A DNA stretch of 10,099 bases from Setaria digitata (Eukaryota > Nematoda > Chromadorea > Rhabditida > Setariidae): assembly GCA_003640385.1 (NCBI GenBank), contig RCAB01000980.1:1-10099 (forward strand), given 5' to 3'. The notes beneath the pieces were generated by a model, which had not been told where the DNA came from, did no database searches, and saw only the letters and a list, made by a program, of their open reading frames with translations. Position 1 is the first letter of the stretch. Each line of letters starts with the position of its first letter. Position numbers and translations under genes: made by a program. Below, piece by piece: positions 1 to 6,731 of this stretch.

Positions 1-157
1 CATACACATACACACATGCACACACACACAGCACACACACACATGCACACACATACACACACACACACATACACACCCACACATACACACACACATGCAC
101 ACACACACAGCACACACCCACACATACACACACACATGCACACACACACACACACAG
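1..157. repeat. AC-rich microsatellite with higher-order period
   Basis: Almost uninterrupted CA/AC dinucleotide DNA, broken by regular variants CATGC, CAGC, CATAC and CACCC. The variants are ordered: the CCC marker at 76-78 recurs at 117-119 and the CATG marker at 94-97 recurs at 135-138. This gives a 41-bp period in the right half, so the array grew partly by duplication of longer units. It starts at the window edge and may extend to the left. No coding function is suggested. Confidence 0.95.
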
Positions 158-1910
158 ATATGCATTAGGACTTTTCGAATCACTTTTTCCTCCTCTTCGT
201 TATCCAGTGCTCATTCATCAATTTATGCTTTAATGGGACTGTTTTTTGCAATATTGAAATTTTAACTCTAATTGCCTTGCAAGTTCGAAAATTTACAAGT
301 TTCAAAAATGAATTCAGTTCATTTCTAAATTTATCAAAATTTGAAATCATTTGTGGCATAGTCGTTGAGCCAGAGACCAAGTTCATCCGAATTTCCTTCT
401 TACCCTGTATGTATATTTTTTTTCTCCCTCTAAATGGAATTTATAGATTGGACGATGAGGAGCAGTGAAAGACAAAACATCAGGGATTTGCTAGCAGCTT
501 CATTCCTTTTTCCTTTACTTTCATCATATTTCGTATGAGAAAGTTTTGTCTCCTAATATGACATTCATTCTGTTTGCCTTCCATTCTTTCAGTCAAAAAT
601 CCCTCAAAATCATTTCAGTGAAATTCCCGAAGATCAAAATTTGTAGGATTCGTTTCTGTTAAGTGCCGACAAGAGTAGATGAGTAGGCTACATTTTAAAG
701 TCGGAAATCTCATAAAATATGTGATGTTTGGCGGCGAGAAACTTATTTGATTAAAAAATGACAGACAGCTGCTTCGATTGGCATTAGATTGCCAGAACAA
801 TAATTTCTTTCTCGCTGAAATTATAATGTGATAAAATTATCTCCATCGAAACAGTCTGCACTAAATTTTCTAGGCCTAACTTGAAATTCTAAATTTTATC
901 ATTTAATCACTCACGCTTTAAAAAGCAACTCTTATGTCACATAGTTCTCCTTTGCCACTTTTGACTGTCATTTTGCTTTTTTTTTTTTCATTTTGAAATA
1001 CTTATTTCCAAAATGTAATTTTGGCGTGGTTGCCAATTTCTTATTGCTGCATGCTTCTAATTTCCTATCTTATTTTGCCATATTTCTAGATTCTTCCACT
1101 GGACAGGATAGGGTATTATATATTTCCAAATTTTATTTTGTTGGATCCTTTATCATACCGTTTTAGCCCTATCTGGTTTCAGCTTTACAGCCTCCCATCT
1201 TTAAAAGTCAAAAAGATGAATTTACTAAACTGAAAATATTCACTAATGATTCTCAGTGCAAAGTGCATTAATATTTATGATTTATTCGTATTTTACTTTT
1301 TTTTTTTTTCAATTTTTTCCTTAATTTTTATTCTTCACAAGGGTTCCTATTCAACTTTTCCATTTTGCTGCAAATGATAATGGTAACGTATCCACGTCAC
1401 TACTTGTTGCTGCACAATTATTCCATTTGTTTGTCTTCAGTGTTTTACTGCTTTCATTCTCTACGATATTAATTGAAAGGGAAAAAATTCTAATTGCAAT
1501 GACGAATGAAGAGAAGTCTAAATCATTACTTTATACAAATTTGAAATAAATAAAAGATGCCAATGCTCAGCTTTGGTTGCATTCAACGAGGAATGGATTG
1601 TTGTTACTTGCTACACTGCACTGGATATTCACACTTTCGCTCAAATTAGCTGAAATTCAAATTCTGCTTTTAAAAAAATCTGATATTTGCTTCGGTATAG
1701 GAAGTTCTATTTAATGACAGTTTCTTCCAAAATTACTGAATTTTTCTGCAATCAACTTTCTAGGTTTCGTGGATCTGATGATCGAATTCAAATTTCCTTG
1801 TTTACTGATTGTTCTGTTTCGAAAAATTTCTGATTTTGTAAATTCACTCCAACTGTTCATTGTAACGTCGTTGAAATGTCTGTTGTATGGAGACAGTGAA
1901 AAATGCTAAT
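158..1910. other. AT-rich stretch without recognisable gene
   Basis: About 1.75 kb upstream of the MAGI exons. Open stretches are short (under about 70 codons), overlap on opposite strands around 180-470 and have no family resemblance that I can see. Several T runs of 9 to 11 bases occur (around 981 and 1299). The region may hold the promoter, 5' untranslated exons or an upstream intron of the MAGI gene, or be plain intergenic DNA. I found no tRNA, no spliced-leader RNA gene and no clear core promoter. Confidence 0.6.
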
Positions 1911-1917
1911 TTTTCAG
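1911..1917 (+). other. Splice acceptor upstream of the MAGI start codon
   Basis: TTTTCAG matches the nematode 3' splice consensus (UUUUCAG). It lies 77 bases upstream of the ATG at 1995 and is preceded by T/A-rich sequence. It could receive a spliced leader by trans-splicing or join an upstream cis exon; the sequence does not decide which. The leader between it and the ATG holds a seven-codon upstream reading frame (1931-1951, two ATGs then a stop) and in-frame stops before the main ATG. Confidence 0.55.
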
Positions 1918-1994
1918 ATTCGACATACCGATGATGTTATTGTTGAGTTGACAGTCGTAGTTTCGCTTTTGTTTGTTGTGTGTGTACTGGAGCG

Positions 1995-2177
1995 ATGTCA
2001 TCCAAAAAAGTATTGAGCAGTAAGCAAATAAGCGAAGATAACGATGAGGCCGGTTTGGCTGCGCTACAAAAAACCCTAAATTCCATCGATCTAATTCAAG
2101 AAACAACCCAGTTATCCAAATCAGATGATGCTGATAAAAAATGCAATCTTCTGGAGGCTACAACCAAGGCTGTCCGG
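1995..2177 (+). CDS. magi-1: MAGI exon 1 (start codon exon)
   Basis: This exon has 61 codons, starting MSSKKVLSSKQISED and ending in TTKAVR. It is hydrophilic, with no signal peptide or membrane segment, as expected for a cytoplasmic scaffold. The frame is preceded by in-frame TGA codons, which supports the ATG. The donor is GTCAGA after CGG (phase 0). It is weak, but the phase agrees with the next exon. Reading on into the intron would reach a stop at 2241. The tail itself is not conserved enough for me to recognise. Its assignment rests on position, phase and codon-like composition. Confidence 0.7.
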
Positions 2178-3690
2178 GTCAGATTAATCGGACCCAATTC
2201 GTTGTTTTTAATTCTTATCAGTTCGTTAAGTTTCGAGATTTAATTCCTGGCAAAATTTCTTAACAAAGAGGAAATTTACATTAGCTGAATATAAATTTCT
2301 ACTCCAACTGCCATAAAAATTATTGGTTCATAAATTTTCACTTCTTTCGCCATAAAAATTACTGGATCTTTAGTTTTAACTTATTATTACCTGAACTTTA
2401 TTGCTAATTAATGAATTTCTTTTTATGCAGCAAATATGAAAATGATTTTTGTGTCTTTTCCGCAGATTTGATGATAATTTGTCAATCAAATCGTCTTTTC
2501 AAGTTTTATTTTACAAATTTTCGTCTCAAAGTATTTCGAGAAAAAATTAAATGAATATTTTAAAAGGAAGTAAAAAAATTGTTTTGGCTATGATGTACAC
2601 ATTACATTCCAACATATTGTCAGATTAGCTAATTTTTTTTTTTTTTTTTCTTGTTCACTTTTTAAATCAATTGGTTACAAAATGTCGTTACACTTTTTTT
2701 TCCCTTGTTCTTCTTATATTAACAATGCAGTTACGTATGTTCATATTTGTTACAGATCAGTTGTCAACCGCCATCAGTTCCGTTCACCATACATGGCGGA
2801 TCTGCAGAAGGCTCTTTAATACTGATAGAGCTGGTGCTTCATCCAGATCTGCTGAGTGTCTTGGCTGTTGATGATATTATTTTATCTATTAATGAAAGGT
2901 GCCAATTCATTTCATATTCATTATTTTGCTGTTTCATTTCGTGTTATTTATTAATTAGCGCCAGTACAGATAGATTCCAAACCTTATTAGCAAACTTTAT
3001 TATTCAACAGTTCTATTATTCAGGAAGATATCCGGAATGTTGTTGCGAGATGTTCGAAGGTTGTTGGATGGTTTATTTGCCACCAAAGAATCATTTTACA
3101 TGGAAGTTGCCAATAATCGTGAATATTATTTGAATTTTTTGTTCGAATTTTCCGAACTTGTCTTTTAACCTGCTGAATATCCTATTCACTATTTTGGGTA
3201 AAATGACGGTAATTTTAACGAATACAAATTAAAGAATCACAGTGAGAAATATTGCAGATTCGATCCCATCGAGCATAAAGGAAATTCTAGCTGGTGAAGA
3301 CTATTCAGAACTACAAATTGTTATTCGGAATAATGTTTATCAAAAAACAGTCCCATGTTAGCATTTAACGTTGTTTAACGATCTCATTTAATTTTTTAAA
3401 AGTATATTCGAATAAGAAATTTAAGTTGTCGAAGAACTGAGCAATGCTGAAGTGTTAGCCTTAATTTCAGTAATATATTATCTTTTGGATGATAGTAGAA
3501 TTTATTGAATTTAACCCTCTTAGAAGAAAAATTGAAGCTGAAATCCCAAAATAATGAAACCTAGTTTTAGATACTACAAGGCCACCACGAGATGGCGAAA
3601 TTGATGGTGTACATTATAAATTTGTTGATGTTTCAACTTTTCGAGAATTGCGTGACAGCAGCCAACTTTTGGAGCATGGTCATTATCAAG
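1995..3690 (+). CDS. magi-1: MAGI-family junction scaffold protein, N-terminal part (five exons)
   Basis: MAGI proteins are non-enzymatic membrane-associated scaffolds that organise cell junctions and synapse-like contacts through PDZ and WW domains. Joining 1995-2177, 2756-2898, 3024-3118, 3258-3356 and 3571-3690 gives 213 codons open throughout, with matching phases 0, 2, 1, 1. Residues 1-61 are a polar tail (DNDEAG, KSDDADKK). Residues about 64-140 fit the divergent first PDZ domain of MAGI: SVPF stands where the GLGF loop would be, followed by TIHGGSAEG, then VDDIILSINER and ESFYMEV. Residues about 165-213 fit the inverted guanylate-kinase-like domain: VYQKTVPYTTRPPRDGE, then DGVHYKFV, then SSQLLEHGHYQ, matching the family pattern TTR-PR-GE, G-Y-F, LLE-G-Y. 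The P-loop is absent, as is usual in MAGI. PDZ-before-GK order with a direct link excludes p55/Dlg-type MAGUKs. The WW domains and later PDZ domains are not seen, so the gene is partial. All donors are GT but none has GTAAG. Start: first in-frame ATG after upstream stops. Confidence 0.8.
2178..2755 (+). other. MAGI intron 1
   Basis: This 578-base intron runs from GTCAGA to TTTGTTACAG. It is very AT-rich, with a 17-base T run at 2633-2649 and two imperfect 39-bp copies at 2292-2369. No nested gene is seen on either strand. Confidence 0.7.
2292..2369 (+). repeat. Imperfect 39-bp tandem duplication in intron 1
   Basis: Copies 2292-2330 and 2331-2369 agree at about 29 of 39 positions. The core CCATAAAAATTA is identical in both, at 2311 and 2350. 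It looks like an old local duplication with no evident function. Confidence 0.55.
2756..2898 (+). CDS. magi-1: MAGI exon 2 (first half of PDZ domain)
   Basis: The acceptor is TGTTACAG and the donor AAAG|GTGCCA (phase 2). The exon encodes residues 62 to 108 plus two bases. It begins ISCQPPSVPF, then TIHGGSAEG, which aligns with the second strand and following loop of the MAGI first PDZ domain (family pattern V-T-V-x-GG). It ends VDDIILSINER, which fits the usual PDZ GD-ILxVNG segment. The classical GLGF carboxylate-binding loop is not conserved, which is also true of this divergent PDZ in other MAGI proteins. Confidence 0.8.
3024..3118 (+). CDS. magi-1: MAGI exon 3 (second half of PDZ domain)
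   Basis: The acceptor is TTATTCAG and the donor AATC|GTGAAT (phase 1). It encodes residues 110-140, KISGMLLRDVRRLLDGL followed by ESFYMEVANN. This is a helix and last strand as expected for the end of a PDZ fold (helix DVxxLL, then a hydrophobic strand). The intron before it is only 125 bases. Confidence 0.8.
3258..3356 (+). CDS. magi-1: MAGI exon 4 (PDZ to GK-like linker)
   Basis: The acceptor is ATTGCAG and the donor CCAT|GTTAGC (phase 1). It encodes residues 142-173. SIPSSIKEILAGEDYSEL is followed by QIVIRNNVYQKTVP, which aligns with the MAGI segment ending in IRDNLYxxxVP just before the TTR motif. This segment is the start of the MAGI-type guanylate-kinase-like domain. Confidence 0.85.
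3571..3690 (+). CDS. magi-1: MAGI exon 5 (guanylate-kinase-like domain core)
   Basis: The acceptor is GTTTTAG and the donor CAAG|GTTTCA (phase 1). It encodes residues 175-213. TTRPPRDGEIDGVHYKF keeps the motif of the GMP-binding region of guanylate kinases, and LRDSSQLLEHGHYQ matches LEESGxLLExGxYE of MAGI. This is the strongest family signal in the window. MAGI GK-like domains lack the ATP-binding loop and are not expected to be enzymes. In other MAGI proteins the next residues are D/G-NYYGTPKPP. They should be at the start of the next exon but are not clearly seen. Confidence 0.9.
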
Positions 3691-3838
3691 GTTTCATGTT
3701 TTATACAAAAATTTTTTAATTTTCTTTATTTTTTTCCAGTTAATGTTTCTCATATTTTGTATTCGTTTTTTCTTATATGTCTAAAACTCTTAACTTTCCT
3801 CATTTACTCAATTCTTTTCCTCATTTTTACAATTCCAG

Positions 3839-3921
3839 ACATTCACTTCCGACAACACCGGATCCATTATGTCCATCATCCTGTCCGTTTGCCATTAAAT
3901 AAAGGATTAAAATATTCCTGA
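3839..3921 (+). CDS. Tentative sixth MAGI exon or alternative 3' end
   Basis: A good acceptor (TTTACAATTCCAG, ending at 3838) follows exon 5 after 148 bases. Spliced in phase 1 it would add D then IHFRQHRIHYVHH and stop at 3919-3921, giving a 240-residue protein. The added peptide does not match the expected NYYGTP. A different frame of the same bases reads PTTPDPLCPSSCPFAIK, which is proline-rich like the MAGI region after YYGTP, but it would need a one-base frame change. It stops at 3900-3902. The third frame stops at 3896. An AATAAA (3898-3903) lies inside. The GT sites present (3871, 3883, 3887) are poor donors. This is either a short-isoform end, a false exon or a frameshifted one. Confidence 0.3.
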
Positions 3922-5077
3922 TATCCTTATTAGCAACAGCTAAAGATTTTTTTATATAGTGCACGCTTTATGATGCCAAAAGAAGTGCATTTTGGAAAAA
4001 AAAAATCCCATAAAAATTTTCATTTTTACTCCACTCTACCAACAAATATCAAATTGTTGCTTGGGAAATGCTTTTTCGATTTTAACCGCTTCATTATTCT
4101 TGGATATGAACGTATATATTGGCTTTCTCTCTGCTTTCTGTTATTTTGAAATATGTATGCTTGACTCTAGGTTAGATGTTTCGAATTGAAGTGATGCATA
4201 TCTACGTTCGTTTATTTTACTTTGTTTTGGCTAGTAATATAATACAAAACCAGATCGGTTTGTCAAGTTTTTAGGAGGTTGTTTAGCCAGTTTGCATTTT
4301 TTTTTTTTTAAACTGTAGGTTGCTTGTTTTATCTTAGGCAAAAACGACATGTTGTGGTCGTCAAAATATGTGTTGCTGGAAATATCATCTACGATGATTA
4401 AATATCACTTACAGTTGGTTGGGAATTTTCATCCTCAAAAGGTACTTAAAAGGAATTTTCATCCTCAAAAGGTACTCAAAAGGAATTTTCATCCTCAAAA
4501 GGTAGGGAAAAAGTTTGTAGAAAAATGTTACAATTTACTTTAGCTTGTTTTTAAAGTACTTTTCCTTTTTTATTAAATACTTAAAAATGGTAACATACTA
4601 AGTAGTTCTACATCCCGTGACAATTTCGTTTTACCAATAATTATTACGATCGTCCGAATGAAGGCTGCTGCACTTAGAGTTTGTCGTAGATTGGGAAATG
4701 AGCTGGAATAAATAGAATTAAATTAAACTAAAATGAATTTTATCAATTTAAGACGCTCAACCTGAAATTTCCCACGGGAAAACGAGGAAAGGAGAAGTGG
4801 GAAGGAGAAAACTGTATGGTAGCTCGAAAATTATGAAACTAAAGTGTGATGTAAAACAAGTTTAAAAGCCAGTGGATGATTCAGTATTTTATTATCGATC
4901 TAATGTCGATTTTGGGCATTTCTAAAGCTAATAATTCTACATAAACCAGCAAATTGGACGGCGTATTTATTTCGCGAAGTATATGAATTTTATTTTTATA
5001 TTCATAAATATTAAATTAACTATGAAACAATTCTCAAACTGATCAAGCATTTAGTTTCGTTCATTCTCGTCGATCGA
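3922..5077. other. AT-rich stretch without recognisable gene
   Basis: Probable MAGI intron or downstream DNA. It contains the 30-bp minisatellite at 4422-4504 and otherwise short chance open frames. I looked for WW-domain and YYGTP-like exons on the + strand and saw none. An NNYYDRPNEG reading near 4640 lacks a usable acceptor and stops at once. Confidence 0.55.
4422..4504 (+). repeat. 30-bp minisatellite, 2.8 copies
   Basis: Units 4422-4451, 4452-4481 and 4482-4504 share GGAATTTTCATCCTCAAAAG. Units 1 and 2 differ by one base (T or C near the end), so the duplication is recent. The period is a multiple of three, so an open frame of 64 codons (4349-4543) repeats the decapeptide NFHPQKVLKR. 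The frame has no recognisable domain or splice context, so it is probably noncoding. Confidence 0.9.
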
Positions 5078-5143
5078 ACATTAGGATATAACTGTCAACT
5101 GTCGAAGGCAGAGCCGTGACAGTTGATAGTTATACCCTAATGT
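5078..5143. repeat. Long inverted repeat (26-bp arms)
   Basis: Arms 5078-5103 and 5118-5143 pair at 24 of 26 positions, counting exact complements, around a 14-base loop at 5104-5117. Part of the left arm (TAGGATATAAC, 5082-5092) is also complementary to GTTATATCCTA at 5142-5152, just outside the right arm, so two alternative foldbacks exist. It may be a remnant of a small inverted-repeat transposon (MITE) or a foldback element. No target-site duplication was identified with confidence. Confidence 0.8.
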
Positions 5144-5379
5144 TATATCCTAGCCGTGTCATTTATTCCTTTTATCTAACGATTAGATTCTTGATTAGAA
5201 TTTTGTTAAATAAGACAAAAGTCAAAATGAATCAGGAAAGTTTTCTAGGCTATTGAACACTTAATGAGTGGTGAAAGTGGAAATTAAATGCCGTGACCCG
5301 TACTGTATAAACTTTATAAAAAAAATTTTTTTTTTGTTTGGTGGGTAGTTATATTGTTAATTTTTGTTGTAAAATGTTG

Positions 5380-6180
5380 GTTGAGCAGAAATTGACGATT
5401 GGTATACCCTTTGAACTACTCACTGATAAATTACTTGAAAGCATTGGACGACTTCAACAAAGGCCCTGGTGTAATTAGTACAAACGGCGAAATAGATGGA
5501 TCATTCCTAAGATTCAAGGGATAGATTTGAACATTTGGATACAATGCGAAGCAGCAAAAAAGTGGTCACCGACAGGATGAAGCGTTCTAATTTGTCAAAG
5601 ACACATTTGTCGGTGTTTCTTTGAAGTTCTTCTGTACGTTTGGGACATTCGTATACACTGTTAGGTAAAAATTCAAGACAGATCTTAGTGTCTAAAGAAA
5701 ATTTAGCGGTAAAAATGCATCCATTATATAACAGTTAGTGGTGAAGATGGGGGCGAGATTATTATACATTCCATAAAAATTTCTTTTCCTTCTCCACCAG
5801 GTATCACTTCTGATATGGCAAGTTTATAATTGTTTGAGCCTGACTGAACAACACGCTGCAGCGATCTTTAGTCAATATTAGTGATCCATTTAGGAAGTAA
5901 TTTGGAATGACATCTCGATCAGTGCAGCATATGTCTTTAAAAATTGATACAAGTACCACCATGTCGCAGAAGAGCTTGTAATCTCTGTTGAATCGAAACA
6001 TCACATAGTCCCGAACTTTTCAAAGGATGTGAAGTACTTCCGCTACTTATCGGTTCATTAAGCATCCTCCTAGTTATTAAAAATTAGGATGCTTTTCTTG
6101 ACGCATGTATCCACAGTGCCATCATCGGAAATTCGCCAGTTCGGCTGTGCTACAGCAAGTTTGCGTAATATTCTAGCATT
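5380..6180. pseudogene. Possible coding or transposon relic, unidentified
   Basis: This block is less AT-rich than its surroundings and has several protein-like open stretches, none long and none joined by clear splice sites. Minus strand: 6073-6180 (36 codons, includes AVAQPNWRISDDGTVDTCV), 5937-6065 (42 codons from an ATG, includes LQALLRHGGTC), 5804-6004 and 5727-5867 (47 codons, includes LAISEVIPGGEGKEIF). Plus strand: 5396-5521 (42 codons, includes LDDFNKGPGVISTNGEIDG) and 5716-5826 (37 codons, includes VSGEDGGEIIIHS). A minus-strand piece around 5435-5532 (YPLNLRNDP, then VLITPGPLL) faintly recalls the C-terminal region of BEL/Pao retrotransposon polyproteins, far too weak for a call. 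Strand and identity are undecided; chance openness remains possible. Confidence 0.25.
6060..6094. repeat. Short inverted repeat inside the relic block
   Basis: AAGCATCCT at 6060-6068 and AGGATGCTT at 6086-6094 are perfect 9-bp arms around a 17-base AT-rich loop. This is modest and may be chance. It lies between two of the minus-strand open stretches. Confidence 0.6.
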
Positions 6181-6663
6181 CTACCCATCTGTTAACAAGT
6201 ACATTTGCTACAAAATCCAATTTATAGCATAATTAGTCATTATCAAACAGTTGTAACGGTATGTTACATTGCCGTTTCTGCTTTTTTTTTTCTTTTTTGC
6301 TGTAAAAATTTTCGATATCTGTCCGTTTCCTATTCATATTACTACCGTTTTGGTTATATCACGGTGATGGTTCCATCCCTCTCAGTGTCTCTTGCTAAGG
6401 TATTCTCTCCTTTCTGTTATTGTCCCTGTTGCATATACGTATATGGTATGTATCTCTCTGTATGTGCAACTATTTTCTGCTTAAATGTTTATGCCACATT
6501 TCTTTGCATCTCGTTTTCCTCTATCGCTAGAGTTATGTGCATGTGAATCTATATGCCTGTGTTGTATACCCATATATGTGTATTTTCATAATATCCGGTA
6601 TTCGACCTAACGGATCGGATGACTGTGATGCTCGGTTGACCTTCGCCTACTACTGTGTCTGTA
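6181..6663. other. Stretch without recognisable gene
   Basis: A T/C-rich stretch with a T run near 6281. A 113-codon open frame spans 6205-6546. Its product is dominated by F, Y, S, C and V in low-complexity order, with no acceptor or family signature. I treat it as a by-product of pyrimidine-rich DNA. A more mixed piece at 6590-6660 (SGIRPNGSDDCDARL in one frame) has no acceptor AG at its start. Confidence 0.5.
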
Positions 6664-6679
6664 CGTGTGTGTGTCTGTG

Positions 6680-6712
<33 letters not shown>

Positions 6713-6731
6713 ATCCGTCTGTCTGTCTGTC
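6664..6731. repeat. Compound microsatellite (GT)n(TA)n(GT)n(CTGT)n
   Basis: GT repeats from 6664, then an alternating TA block to about 6698, a second GT block to about 6712, and four CTGT-type units ending at about 6730. Alternating purine-pyrimidine tracts of this kind are prone to length variation. Confidence 0.95.

Noticed and set aside
180..468. Overlapping open frames on both strands (68 and 63 codons)
   Set aside because: They have no family resemblance, and the two strands are mutually shadowing AT-rich sequence with repeated AATTT/TTCAAA words. No convincing splice context was found.
1906..2106. Minus-strand open frame of 66 codons antisense to MAGI exon 1
   Set aside because: It overlaps a phase-consistent sense exon and has no recognisable domain.
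3592..3921. Open frame of 109 codons on the + strand over exon 5 and beyond
   Set aside because: In exon 5 it is the wrong frame of strongly conserved MAGI codons, and in the middle it is the pyrimidine-rich intron. Only its last part coincides with the tentative exon 6.
4640..4680. NNYYDRPNEG reading as the missing YYGTP exon of MAGI
   Set aside because: There is no acceptor AG directly upstream, the residues after YY do not fit GTP, and a stop follows within a few codons.
5435..5532. Minus-strand stretch resembling the C-terminal part of BEL/Pao retrotransposon polyproteins
   Set aside because: Only about 30 codons with a faint LN...DP...LTPG-like pattern. No integrase core, long terminal repeats or protease were found nearby, so no mobile-element call was made.
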